In this document: piece after piece, positions 47,156-59,076 of the stretch | Layout of the letters: each line of letters begins with the position of its first letter | Position numbering within the stretch: the first letter of the stretch is position 1 | Origin: Leucaena leucocephala | Lineage: Eukaryota; Streptophyta; Magnoliopsida; Fabales; Fabaceae | Length of the DNA stretch: 64,000 nt | Reading direction: 5' to 3' | Assembly: GCA_037074615.1 (NCBI GenBank) | Contig: CM073551.1 | Location: forward strand, 14,755,750-14,819,749 | Made by a program: the position numbers and the translations under genes | Notes under the pieces: model-generated | What the model was told of the DNA's origin: nothing | Databases searched by the model: none | Seen by the model: only the letters and a program-made list of their open reading frames with translations

Positions 47156-48475
47156 TGTTTCATATCTGAAATTTATTGAAATATATCTTTATTCTCCCAT
47201 GATAAATACAAATCCGTTCCTTTCTTGGAGAATGATTAGTATGATGAATAATTTCCATATGTTCATATCCATATAACAATTATTGACTCATCATCAAAAC
47301 ATATCAATCCTTAGTGAAAGCAGATGAGTATGCTAAAGATTAAGCTTGTAAAATATTATACATAGACACAAAGATCTCATTTTCTTAAAAAAAAAAAGAG
47401 TCTATCTTGAAGGATAATGCTTCATTTTAAAACAAATATGCATTCTCGATGTTATTTTTTTAAAATATGAATCTTGATTTCATAAATATATGAAGGATCA
47501 GTTGATTGGAAAAAATATTAAAAACATATTGGATAACATGTTAAACATCAATGTTAACATGTTCAGAAATTTCCTAGGAGTAAAAGTTAGATAGGGTATC
47601 AATAATGAAAGGTCAAAGACTTTTCTCATTTATTTTCAAATGATAGGTAAACAATGAAGTACATTAGTCCAAATGACTAGAGTAACTAGTATATTTTAGT
47701 GAATAAACACTTTAAGCGTAAGGCTTTGAGGTACTGGAATATTTTACTTCCTGAACAAATAGGCTTGAGCTTTATCATGCATATGGTTTAGACAGAAAGG
47801 CTCATTGGAGGATAGGGAGTTCAAGCACATGATAGTACATAGTCGATGACTCTAGCAAATGGTATTGGAGTACTTTTGAAATTTCCAATATTGGAGTACT
47901 TTTAAAATTTCCATACAAGTGTATTAATCTCTAATACTAATTCCCATATGTTTCAAGAACAAGTTTTTAAAATCATTTTCATGTATTTGTAAAATTAAGA
48001 TATTTGATGCAGAAATTTGAAAATTACTTTTGTCTTTGAAATCATGAATATGCACATTTATAGATTGAGATCAATATATGAATTGTAACAAACGTGCATA
48101 GATAGAATCCATTTAGCAATCTGAGAACATATATTTTGAATATCAAAATATTGAATGCTAAAGGATTTAAACAAGGAACAAGTAATCATTAATCTAATCA
48201 AGAATTTAATTAATCCCAATATTTAGATAAGGATTATATTTCACTGTGTTTACTCTTGTCCTTATGGCAATTCACTTGATTTTGGTGAGTTGATATTGAT
48301 CGTTTCTTTATCACCAAAATTCAAGTTTCATTTGGTTCATCTTCTTCAAGATTTAGATTATCTCTCTTTGTAGCCATCAATCTTGAGATGAACCTTGGTA
48401 ATCAAATTTCCTACAAAACAATTGAACCTATTTCTTTCTTGGTATGTAACTTTGTTTGAATCCATTAATGATTAG
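47156..48475 (-). other. Interior 2, unassigned part
   Basis: AT-rich sequence matching unit 1 at about 38470-39650. I see no gene or polymerase motif. Confidence 0.5.
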
Positions 48476-48518
48476 TGTAACATCCCAATTTTTTGGTCTA
48501 GGAGAATTGGGAGGTAGT

Positions 48519-48785
48519 CTAATATGGGTAGGCTGCTAAAACCGTAGTCCCAGGGTAGTAATCTGATATGGGCGGATTACTTACCTGTATTTTGTAGGAT
48601 CCAAGGGATGAGCTAAGTCCTTCAGGATGTAAAGATGAGTTAAGTCTTTAACCTACAGAATCGGGACAGTTCGCCTAGGTTCAAAATGAGGAATGTGAGG
48701 AATATCCTAAGTCTTAAGCCTAGGAATTCTGCAGGTAGCTTGATATGGGCTGGCTCCTGTGTAAGATAACCTGATATGGGCGGGT
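48519..48785 (+). repeat. Four dispersed TGATATGGGCGG repeats in A7
   Basis: Copies lie at about 48519-48535, 48561-48578, 48740-48755 and 48771-48785. The same four are in A1 (595-862, inverted) and two remain in A3 and A5. A4 and A9 have the GTCGCGAC array near this place instead. Confidence 0.8.
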
Positions 48786-50552
48786 TGTCGAGCTTTTCAA
48801 TTAACGATGACTCCTGAAGAGTTTAGGGGATGAGTTATTGAAAGAGAATTTCTAGAACTTAAGATGAAGGATAAGAAGATGAGAATAGATGCCAGAAAGA
48901 GAATGTAGGGGCAAAATTGTAATTATGGGAAAGATCGGGCTGGTAGCCGATGAGTACCATATTTTGCCAGAAAATAGAGAAAATTATACTGATCATTTCA
49001 CTGAACTGTGAAATGAGCATACGAGGTCTCTATGAGTATGAAAGAATTATGGAAAGTTTAAGGACAAAAAGGTGGTGTCCTTAAGTGTAATTTTAGCCAA
49101 ATAAAAAGGGACTTAAATGAAAAGAAGAAAAGTTCCTTGGGGCTAAAATGTAATTAAAGAAAGTCAGGCCGGAAGTGGTTTGGACTGTCCGACGGCATTT
49201 CAGTCCCAGATTTCACTGGTAGAGAGAGCAAGGGACGCTCGGTAATCTGGCTTAATACAGGAATTTTTGAAGACTCCAGATAGCCAGAAATGGACTGATC
49301 GTCCAAAAGTTATAAAAATTCATACCGGATATCCTAGATTTCAGATCTAGGTGAGAAAATACAGGATGATGCTTCTTTATGGGGCGGATGTCAGGAAACT
49401 GACAGAATACCGATAGGAGGCCTGTAGAAAAAAGTTATTCGCAAAATAGAAAATCCAGACGGGAGTGTGAGGCCTCCGGGTATCCGATAGGGAGATTTAT
49501 CGATATTTGAAAAGGGACTGAATAAGTTCAGATAACCTTAGTCAGATGACTGATATGACTCACAGGGATGCCTGAACACCGCAGGCCAGTGTATCGGACA
49601 GAAGGAGCCGGTGTCCGGATATGTGTATAAACGGTGAAAAATAGATTAAATATTCAATAAACATTAACGGGGGAAGATTCCTCGTAATGCATGCCATAAA
49701 GGTAATGGACCCTGAAAGGCCCAATAATGGCGCCAACAAAGGCCCAGTAAGACCCTTGGACTGATAGGTGGGCCAGTGTCCGGCAGAACCCCGGAAAAGT
49801 GCAAAATTACGAAAATGCCCCTGTGTTGTACTAAAGGGTAGGAGATGAATGAGGGCATTTTGGTCATTCTGGATAGGCCCAGAAGCCAGGGCACATACAA
49901 ATAAAGTTACTTAGAGTCAGTATATGCCCTGATAGAGTACAAAAGGGTGTAAAATGACGATTTTACCCTTAGGGTTAAAATAGTACAAGAAAGGGCACCC
50001 AGGGGTATTTTGGTAATTTGCCAAGGGATGTTTCTTGGAAATCGAGCCATCAGAGTACTTGGGCTTGATCAGGATCCAAGACAACATTCCTAGAGCCCAA
50101 AAACGTAGCCCATGGAGTACGTGGGAAAAAGTGGCATTAAAATACTATTTTAATGCTGTTTCAATAAAGTAAAGTTACTCGGTCGGCACGATAACCGAGG
50201 AGGTGATCAGATAAAGTCTGGGACTTATCTGGATAGCATTGAAAGGCGTGAAAGGTCCCTTCCAGGTGCCACATGGCGCAATCTTAGAGGCAGAAGAAAA
50301 GTTGAGGACACGTATTACGGTGTAAGACTCTGGACCGGTACTGGATTGGACTGAACTGCTGAGTCAGCTGATGAGGTGTCCAGGAATTGTGACATGTGAA
50401 GAATGTGGCGATGAGGTGTCCCGGTGAGGTGCCCTGGATGATGTCATGCATGATGCAGTAAAAAGTAATAAAGAAAAATAGGAAAATCCAGGAAAAATCA
50501 GGACCACATGTTCAGATGGCTTCAAAATTACAGAAATGCCATCCATTAAAGC

Positions 50553-50560
50553 TATAAATA
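50553..50560 (+). promoter_or_regulatory. TATA box of LTR A7
   Basis: TATAAATACCCCC is the family promoter core. A bZIP-type TGAGTCA lies about 190 bp upstream (near 50361), and a (GA)-rich leader begins about 45 bp downstream. Confidence 0.75.
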
Positions 50561-50916
50561 CCCCCTTCCCCTCCCATTTTATGCATCCCACGTTTTTGGC
50601 AAGAAAAGAGAGAGAAAGAAGAGAGAGAAGGAGAAAGAAAGAAAGAAAGGAAGTTCTGGTAGAGTTGGAAGCAGTATAGAAGTTCTGGAGTTCTGCTTTT
50701 GAGGTAGTAACTAATCCTAGCTTTTATGTAATAGCTTTGTGATTTGTTGTGCTATTGTTTGGTTTGATTGTTGTCTTATATGTTATGCTTGAAGCTCTAT
50801 TACAATGCTATGATCATATGTTATTGAATATGGAAGCACGCAGCATACTTATCTGTACACAATCATAAGCAAGCACCGTCACTCTGCATTACATATATTG
50901 TTATGATTATTACTAC

Positions 50917-50936
50917 TGAGATTCCCCCGAATCTCA
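50917..50936 (+). promoter_or_regulatory. Conserved stem-loop of family A LTRs
   Basis: TGAGATTCCCCCGAATCTCA can fold into an 8-bp stem with a four-C loop. Equivalent stem-loops lie at 15578-15599, 20062-20081, 26282-26303, 28202-28221, 52472-52493 and 62944-62963. Loop and stem bases vary together in some copies (TTTCCCCAGAAA and TTCCCCCGAA), which suggests the structure is maintained. A role in RNA processing or termination is a guess. Confidence 0.7.
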
Positions 50937-51880
50937 TTCCCATATATAACATTACAGGGGAGGTTCTGTCAAAATAAAATCTGGAAATTTTAAGAGACGC
51001 CGTTAGGCTGCCAAAATTCTGGCAACGAAGAAGGAACAAAGAAAGGAACTGATACGTACTGTGTACGTAGGTGCTGTCTAAGGAGGCTGCAAGTGAGTGG
51101 ACCTAGTCGGTTCATCCAGTCTTTCCTGGGTACTTACGTAGAATGGTAGCTCCTACGGGAATTACCGAATCGGTACAAGATCGGTTACTTTCTACAGAAG
51201 GAATGTAGCGGTTGTGCTGCCAGATTTTAGGCAGGAAAAGATGTAATAGAAATATGATAATTTTGTGTATGCCTTGTTGTATGACATATTATTATTTAAT
51301 AATAAATATTGTTTAGCATGTTCAATTTGTAAATGGGGAATTAAGGGAGAAATTCGCAGGTCTTGAGGTAACAGTGTTCTGACCTCAGTTTGACCTAGTA
51401 AACGGAGGAGTTTGGCTACGAATTTTGGCAGGCCAGTCGTACACATCTGGGGCGTTACGTGGATAGGTAATAAGCCTTGTTTGGATGTGTAGAATGAGAT
51501 TAATTAATTTTCAAATTAAATGTCCAGAATAAAGAACTTAAGAGTAAAATTTTGAATTTCTGGGCTTAAGTTAAGATATAATCAAGCTAATATTGCTTCC
51601 GCAAGTGTACTCTGAAGAGTCTAAGGGAGGATGTTTCAATTAGTTTGTAGGAGACATGATATAATTCACATGTTCAAAGAGGATATGTTTAATTTGAAAT
51701 AGTTGAGCATGTTTACTCTATGCATATAGAAGAGATATATTCATGTTCAGAAACAAGTATGCATAAAGACTTAAACATTACATTGCCTTTTACTTCTTTA
51801 TAGAATATTTATCAGATAAGTTTTCTCAGAAGTTTATTAAAAATTTGAAAATCAATTGCAATGTCCATTCATAAGGATAC

Positions 51881-54592
51881 TGAAACATCCTTCCTTAGAC
51901 CCTTCAGAGTACACTTACGGAAGCAATCTTAACTTTATTAATTCTCTCCTGTCGATAATCCTGGCAGAAAATAACTGTACTGATTCGGTAATTCCCCATG
52001 AGAACTACCATTCTACGTAAGTACCCAGGAAAGACTGGATGAACAGGCTAGGTCCACTCACTTCCAGCCTCCTTAGACAGCACATACGTACACAGTACTT
52101 TGTATAGTCTACCAGCATAACGGCATTTTCTAGAAAATATCTTTGAATCTTAACCTTAACCTTAACCTTAAAAACATGAAATTTTCCATTAATTGTTCCA
52201 GCACACATAACCAATCTCTTTGGCATTTCATATATTCATATACATTATGGGGTTATGCCATAATTATTTGATATATTTATTTCATCATTTACTATTATAC
52301 CTTTTCATCATGAACATTGTTGCTCTAACTTGTCATATAACAACATTACATGCAACAATTCGCACATTTATTACATAATATTCAAATCTTCCAATTCCCA
52401 ACCTCTCTTCATGCCTCTTTATCTTCTTTACTCATTCGTAAACCTGTGGGTTTGGGATTACATGGATGGGGTGAGATTTCTGGGGAAATCTCAGTAGCAA
52501 ACGGTACTAAACAATGCATGCATTAAAGTAATTACTTGTGCTTGCTTGTGAAAGTGTTATCATAGTGTGATGAGCATGCTTCCATGTAACATATGAAATA
52601 CAATTGGCCAAGGTAATCATAGAAACAGAGCTTCAATCATATACACATATGCACACAATTCAACAAAGTCATAGCACAATCAAGCATAACATTCAATACA
52701 TACAAGTTTAGGGTAAGTTTACTACCTTATTGCTTTACTTCTTTCCACTTTAACTTTGCTTCTTCCTTCTTACTTTTCCTTGCTATGTGGCTGCCCTCTT
52801 TTGAGCACACCAAGCAAATCCTAACATCACATTACCATCCAACCATTACAATCTAACTTCTCTTGAACACTAAGCTTACTTTAAGTAACATAACATCCTT
52901 TAATCTTTACCAATTGACTTGACCTTTGAATCAATTGATGTCTTGACCTTACCCTACACAATTTGGCCTTTTGAATACATTTATGAACTCAAAACAACCA
53001 AATTCCAGCAACTATGCACTGTTCCAGACAGATTTGAAAAGCATGCATAATTCTTTCAAAAATTCTCATTTTGATTCTAATGCTTCCCATACTTGTTCCT
53101 CCACTTTTCCCCCACACAAAATCTCATTTTAAGACCATTGGAAGCATCAAAATCATGAAATTCAAATCACTGTTCACGCGAGTGAACAGTAACCGTGAGG
53201 AATTTTCAACATTATAACCTTTAATGCCAATAGTTTCCAAGGTTCAAAACCTTTCCAATCCTACACAAAATCATCATATAAACTCAATGGAAGAATTAAA
53301 TCATTGAAATTCCATTTCCTTCTATCATGAACAGTACATGAACAGTGCAAACCGAAATGGTAAAGTCAAGAACATCAACTTACTTCACAACCAAGCATGT
53401 AACTAACTTGTTTAAGCTTGTCTTAACTATCTATGACTTAAAACTCATATTCCTTTCACATATACACAAAAATTCCAGAAGCATTTCCCCAATATTTAAG
53501 CCTAAGAAATCACTTAAACTCAAGCACAAACCATAAGAACAAAAGGTAGAAGCAAGGAGACAACTTACCTTACTTGCTCCTTCAAGACCCTTGCTTCTTC
53601 CTTGCTTTCTTCCACTTTCTTTCTCTAGAACTCACTTCTCTTTCTAAAGGAGCTCTTGGGTGTGAAGAATGAATGGAAAGGGGGGGTATTTATAGCAAAA
53701 GTCATGTGCCATTTGAAGGCTAAGATCACTTTGGAAATTATTTGATCTAATGGTTAAAGGTTTGATCTTAGAATGTCTTTTCACTTTTCACTCAAGACCT
53801 TACCACCATGACATCACTAGCATGGCCTCCCTTGGTACACCTAACCCTTCCTCTTTTTGGGTGCCATTCTTGTGTCCTTGTGGGTCCCACCATGTGCAAC
53901 ACCTAATTCTTACTTTATTCTCTTTTTCTTTCTTTTCAAAAATCCATAAATTATTCATTATTGGACTTGGGCTCCAAGATAACTTTTGGGCCTTATTGGT
54001 CTGGCCTAGGACAAAATGTTGGGCCTCTTTTAGGTCCAATAGCTAATTGGCACAAATCCCAATGTACTTTCCTTATACCGATATCCTTAAATTATCCTGA
54101 TCTCAGAATAAATGCTAAACACCTCCTTTAATTATTCTAACATTTTTAGAAATTCATTCTAATATAAAATAAATTGTCTACAGAGTTTCATAATTTTATG
54201 AGACCCAGAAGTCCTATTAAAAATTACATATGTTTCCTTTAACCCTTTATCGGTGTCCTTTTTCATTATAAATTTCATAATTAATTCTACATGACTCCTT
54301 TTTTACTTCTATCAACTCCATAAATTTTCATATTAATTATAATAATTTACTATCAAATTTCCTTTGATATCCATCCATTGTATGAAATGATCAAAATGCC
54401 CTCTATTTACTTCTGGTTTCTTAGGGCATCACAGTGGCATTTTCGTAATTTTGCACTTTGGCTCTTAGACTTTCTTCCTCTTCCAATTAATCCTTTTCTT
54501 TACATAAATATGGACACATCTTTTCATAAAAATCTCATATATTTTATTCAACCTGTACATACAACTTAGTACAGAAATTTTAGGATGTTACA
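51881..54592 (-). mobile_element. Family A solo LTR (copy A8)
   Basis: The LTR is 2712 bp on the minus strand, between TGAAACATCC (left) and GGATGTTACA (right). GATAC flanks it at 51876-51880 and 54593-54597. The minus-strand TATAAATA box is at 53687-53694, the stem-loop at 52472-52493. It shares its middle part with A2 and A6. Confidence 0.94.
53687..53694 (-). promoter_or_regulatory. TATA box of LTR A8
   Basis: TATAAATACCCCCC on the minus strand. Confidence 0.72.
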
Positions 54593-54768
54593 GATACAAA
54601 TATAAACCTAAAAGATATTTGAAATGTAATAATGCAAGAGGTTTGACATTGTATCTTGAACTTTTATGAAAGAAGGATTGCTATTATGCACCTATACATC
54701 TTTTGATTTCTTCTGACAAATGCTTGCAATGGTCTCTCAACTAATATGAGTTTTGAAGCATGAGTGAT

Positions 54769-56228
54769 TGATGAGCAGGTCAGATTGTCGTCTTCCGATC
54801 CATCAAAATAATAATGTTTGCACCCAATAATGTAGTATAAGGTACAACCCTATCGTTCTTCTCGCAGAGCTTTTCTATTGGAGACCTAGCATATTGGTGA
54901 GAAAACCATTGAAAACCTGAGTGAAAGTAAAATGGGTTTTGGGGTTTGATTGATTTTTGGTACAGTAAAATAAAGGTGCAGTAAAGTAAATATTTTTATA
55001 TTTTTGATTAAGTTGAAAACAAGTTGATTTGTGAAAGAAATATGTTATGACGGACTCTTGATGATGAAAATGTATCTATCCTTGCTCTTAATTTGATATG
55101 GGAGTTTGAAATCACTAAGTTTTAAACAAAACCTCAATCGATCGATTGAGTCCAGAGCATTAATATTCCTTAAACTCCTTTGATCAAAGCTAGTTTAAAG
55201 ACTCTTAATGAATTATTAAAAACCACTTAGTGAGTAATTTAAATCGGATGATGAAAATGCCCTCGAATGATCGTCGATCGACAAACCCTAATTTCAAGCA
55301 ATTAAATTAATTACCAACTATCGTTGATAATAGTCCAACTATCTTAAAATCAAAACTAAAATATTATATTAAAACTGACATTCAAAGCATCCAAAGTCAA
55401 TTACAATTATCTAATCTGAGAGTAATCAATCGACACTCAATTTCTTATTCATATAATGGAAAACCCTAGATCTAGAAGCATCAAAACATGTGAAAAGGTG
55501 AAGATTAAAGTAGAAAACTCCCCAGTGTAGTCCATGAGCTCAAGATATGAGATCTATCACCAAGAGACTAAGGATTTAGCCTCTCATGACTCCTATTATA
55601 CTACAATCATTGTTCAAATATGATGACATGAAGAAAGTAGAAGGTGAGATGATGAGATGAAGAGATGAATGATGGAAGATATGTGTAGGTAGTGGAGAGA
55701 GTGTAGAGAGAGTTCGAGCATTGCTTCTTAGCCTAATCAGGTCAAAAACCAGCTTCCCTTGCGTCTGTGGCTTTCCTCTCCTTTTAACTGCAGGTTGACC
55801 TAATAAAAAACGCACAGCTTCACAACTGTCTTCTTTGGTCGCAACTAGATCCATGTTTTGGTCGTAACCTGTAAAAGTAGAGAAGCTTCCCAGGAAAAAT
55901 TAGGTCGTGACCTGTGGATACTTTGGTCGCGACTAAAAGAGATAGAAGCTGCTTCCTTGATTATTTCTTTTCCGCTCACATTAGTCCTTGCTCCTCTAAA
56001 ATACCTGTAATTCAAAACCAAAGCTCATTGTAAAAGTCCCACCAGTAAAGGAATATCATATATGCAGTTTAGAGGAGTTAATTTATCATTTTACCCTTAA
56101 AACAGTACATTGCCAAGCACAACCATGTATTATCACAAAAGCACAATTACAGGCATAAAATGAATGGTAAAGTTATTATAAAACCCTTAAAAATGTCGCA
56201 AAAACCATACACAAATTGTGTCTTATTA
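54769..56228 (-). mobile_element. Family D solo LTR (copy D1)
   Basis: The element is 1460 bp, flanked by GTGAT at 54764-54768 and 56229-56233. The plus strand begins TGATGAGCAGG and ends TCTTATTA. Copy D2 ends TCTTATCA, so the intact ends are probably TGAT/ATCA, as for an LTR. A minus-strand orientation is favoured because TGATAAGACAC would then be the start, but it is uncertain. The lineage is not recognised. Four GTCGCGAC-type motifs lie at 55838-55933. Confidence 0.7.
55838..55933. repeat. GTCGCGAC motifs in D1
   Basis: Motifs start at 55838 (GTCGCAAC), 55861 (GTCGTAAC), 55904 (GTCGTGAC) and 55926 (GTCGCGAC). Spacing is 23, 43 and 22 bp, the same as in D2. Confidence 0.85.
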
Positions 56229-56380
56229 GTGATCCTTCTTCTTCTGTTCTCCTCAAGGTAATTGAATGGTACAGTATGATAGTCCATTCTTGAGGTAGAA
56301 CGTACTCCTTAGGCCTTTCTCCATTGCTTCTTATAAATTGACTTTGAAATTACAGCAATGGATGCTCCTTGAGTTCTCTC

Positions 56381-57357
56381 AAATTATTGAACTGCTAAGG
56401 ATCACTTATTGTGTAATTTAAACCAGATGGAAGAATGCCCTTGAATGAGCGTGGATCGACTAACCCTAGAATTCAAGCAATCGAATCAATTAGCAATGAT
56501 CGTTGACAACCGTTCAACTAGCTTAAACTTAAAACTGAAATATTATATTAAAACCAGCATTTAAAACTTATTTGAGAATAGTCAATCGATATTCAAAACT
56601 TATTCATATGATGAAAAATCCTAGATCTAGAAGCAATCAAAATATGACAAGATACAAATTAGAACAGAAGAAACTCCCCGTTCAGTCCGTGAGCTCAAGA
56701 TACTGGATCCATTACCAAGAGACTAAAGGTCTAGCCTCTCATGACTTCTACTGCACTGCAATCGTTGTTCAGATATGATGCCATGAATAAACAACGAAGA
56801 GATGAAGGGTGAAAGGGGTAGAGATGTGTAGAAGGTGTGTAGAGATCGCTTGAGTACTGCTTCTTAGCCTAATCAGGTCCAAAAATTAGCCTCCTCTTGA
56901 CGGCAGCCTCCCTCCCTTCTTATAACAGCATGACCTAATTCAAAATGCGCAGTTTCAGTAATTTCGTACTTTTAGTCGCGACCAGATACATTTGTTCGTC
57001 GTGACCTATGAACATGGAGAATCTTCCAGAAGAATTATGAGTCACGACTTTAGTGCTCTTTGGTCGCGACTAAATAGCACAAAGGCATGATTTGACTTTG
57101 TGGTTTCTTTCCTGGTCCTTGCTCTCTTCCAAAATACCTGCAATTCAATAAAACTCGCTGTAAAAGTTCAAATAAGTAAATAACAGAATATATGCAGTTT
57201 GGAAGGTTGATTTACCATTTTACCCTTTAATTAGCACATTGCCCCGCACAATCATGTACCAACACAAAAGTACAATTTAAGGCATGAAATGAATGGTAAA
57301 GTTATTATAAAGCTATCAAAATTGTCATAGAAACCATATACCAAATGTGTCTTATCA
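56381..57357 (-). mobile_element. Family D fragment (copy D2)
   Basis: It aligns with D1 from about 55215 to its right end and ends TCTTATCA at 57357. The first 450 bp of the plus-strand copy are missing. About 40 bp of target sequence seem lost at the left junction, so no duplication is seen. It interrupts the region downstream of gag in unit 2. Confidence 0.75.
56975..57070. repeat. GTCGCGAC motifs in D2
   Basis: Motifs start at 56975 (exact), 56998 (GTCGTGAC), 57041 (GTCACGAC) and 57063 (exact). Spacing is 23, 43 and 22 bp. Confidence 0.87.
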
Positions 57358-58331
57358 AGGAACTCTTGGATGTCCCTTTATCCTTCTGCCTTGTCCATTC
57401 CTTGTAATGTAATCCTACACACTTGAAGCACTGAAAGGACATTTTGGTACCCATTTAACTATGGGTCCTTGAGAGTTAGCATTAGACCTTGATTATCCTT
57501 TAGGTGCCCAAGCATATTTGTTTTCACATTAGAGTTTCTTTTAATATAGTACGTGTGACAAAATATGACCTTGTTTTCCATAATAATTGCAAATACCAGG
57601 ATAATACACTTTATGAGTATATTTGTAGCTATTGTGTTGGTCGTGTAAAAACAATATATAATCATTATGCAAAAATTCTTTCTTCCTATTGGTAATATCA
57701 TTAGAATATAGATATTTTTTGTTTTCAAAATAGAATCAATGATTGGTTGAAAAATTATATCATGAAAACTTTTAAATTCATTTTTTATACTTATAAGAGG
57801 AATTGAGACTGTTTACCTAATGATCAACTACATTGAGCTCTTTTTCTTGATTCTCCTCTTCCTCTTGTTTCTCTGTGTTGATCATTTCATGGAGATGTTA
57901 TGTGATTTCCCCCTCTTCAGCATCATCTCCCATTAGTTCATCAAAGTAGATTTGCAGCTTTTATTCACAGATGAATTGTCAACACTAACTTTAATATATT
58001 TGTTAGAGGAATAGATAGAGTCAAGAGTTTTAAAAGCATTTCTTACACTAGAGCAAAATTTGATTTTAAAATAGTCATGTTTAGATAAAGCATTGTACAA
58101 AATTTTCATTGCTATAAGGTTCAGGGAAAATAATTTCTTTTCATTTTCATTACAATTCTTCCTTTGTTTAAAATCAAAATCATTTGAAAGGATTTTCCTC
58201 CCATCATAATCAAGAGTTTTTAAAAATATGGTCATACCACCTTTCCAATCCAACAACTCATAATTTTATAAAATAGGAGGAATGCTAATATAAAAATCTT
58301 CAGAAATCATTTCATAATCAAATACAGTCAT
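57358..58331 (-). pseudogene. Sirevirus-like gag, unit 2, broken
   Basis: This is a paralogue of the unit 1 gag. The start is MTVFDYEMISEDFYISIPPI at 58331. One stop precedes the open stretch MLDWKGGMTIFLKTLDYDGR, then SNDFDFKQRKNCNENEKKLF, LNLIAMKILYNALSKHDY and TLDSIYSSNKYIKVSV, a copia gag (UBN2-like) domain. The zinc knuckle at 57549-57591 reads CNYYGKQGH and, as in unit 1, has Tyr at the second Cys; a frame change follows. Further on KWVPKCPFSASS is readable in another frame. D2 is inserted just beyond. Confidence 0.82.
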
Positions 58332-58375
58332 GATCTTTTCACTTGAGATCATTAGATCCTTTATCAAGTGACATT

Positions 58376-58387
58376 GTTCTAATACCA
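58376..58387 (-). promoter_or_regulatory. Primer-binding site of unit 2, decayed
   Basis: The minus strand reads TGGTATTAGAAC; the intact form is TGGTATCAGAGC. Two changes would weaken pairing with initiator tRNA-Met. Confidence 0.78.
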
Positions 58388-58704
58388 AATGTTGAATTTG
58401 ACTGTTGGGTGATATTAAAATTTTTCAAAAATCATAAAATATATTCGAATAAAATTAATGAGAAGAGTTTAGAACGATATCACCGCAGGAATAATTTGTT
58501 AAAGAAAGATTGGACAAGTCAGTTTATACTGGTTTGGTCCAATCCACTTGACTTACGTCTAGCCCCCAGAGAGCTCCTCTAACTGTTAGGTCACTCTCCA
58601 GTGAAAATCCCTCTCACTCTCCTTACAACTGTAAGGTAACAATCCACTTAAAAGATCTTACTCTTGAGCAATTTAGTGAATGACTTATACAAATGAAACT
58701 CTCT

Positions 58705-58877
58705 ATATGGAATAGATCCAGTGGAGATGGGGTGGGGCCTGTAGCTCAGAGGATTAGAGCACGTGGCTACGAACCACGGTGTCGGGGGTTCGAGTCCCTC
58801 CTCGCCCACAACCGGCCAAAAAGGGAAGGACCTTTCCCTCTAGGGGTAGGAAAATCATGATCGGGATAGAAGACCCT
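58705..58877 (+). other. Plastid DNA insertion (NUPT) with trnR-ACG
   Basis: Compared with LTR2 near 41710-41730, LTR3 has about 173 extra bases starting after ACTCTCT and ending before AGAGTA. The insert is plastid inverted-repeat sequence: a short upstream stretch (GGTGGAGATGGGGTGG type), the trnR-ACG gene, and the downstream spacer with GGGAAGGACCTTTCCC and AAAATCATGATCGGGATAG, known from the rrn5/trnR-ACG/trnN region of land-plant plastids. The exact ends are uncertain by a few bases. It reached LTR3 after that LTR was in place, since LTR2 lacks it. Confidence 0.93.
58735..58808 (+). tRNA. trnR-ACG: trnR-ACG (tRNA-Arg), plastid-derived copy
   Basis: The 74-base sequence folds as a tRNA. 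The D arm starts TAGCTCAGAGG, the anticodon loop CTACGAA has anticodon ACG (58769-58771) within stem CGTGG/CCACG, and the T loop reads TTCGAGT. It ends at the discriminator A after CTCGCCC; CCA is not encoded. The structure looks intact. Being a nuclear copy of a plastid gene inside a retrotransposon LTR, it is probably not a working gene, although internal promoter boxes for RNA polymerase III could be usable. Confidence 0.95.
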
Positions 58878-59068
58878 AGAGTATATGAGATAAACACTTA
58901 AGTTCTAACTCTTTAAATTTTTCTCTCAAGAATATGAAGTTCTCTGAACCAAACGAGAGGAAACAGATATATAATCAATCATTATATATAATCAAAGTGT
59001 ATGTTGATCATTTGTTGTATCTTATAATTTTTCAACTTCTTTGACTTTCTCATTTTTTACCTCTTCTT

Positions 59069-59076
59069 CTTTTATA
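59069..59076 (-). promoter_or_regulatory. TATA box of LTR3
   Basis: TATAAAAG on the minus strand, conserved with LTR1 and LTR2. Confidence 0.62.

Larger units (their letters stand above)
48476..51638 (+). mobile_element. Family A solo LTR (copy A7), best full-length example
   Basis: The LTR is 3163 bp, starts TGTAACATCCCAATTTTTTG and ends GGAGGATGTTTCA. ATTAG flanks it at 48471-48475 and 51639-51643. Unit 1 has the unoccupied site near 39630. Four repeats of a TGATATGGGCGG type lie at 48519-48785. The TATA box is at 50553-50560, followed by a GA-rich leader, and the stem-loop at 50917-50936. There is no internal domain. Confidence 0.95.

Noticed and set aside
52150..52172. CTTAACC repeats in A8, telomere-like
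   Set aside because: Only three units of TTAACC, not the plant telomere repeat CCCTAAA.
55576..55854. 92-residue minus-strand frame in D1
   Set aside because: No domain, no counterpart in D2; likely chance.
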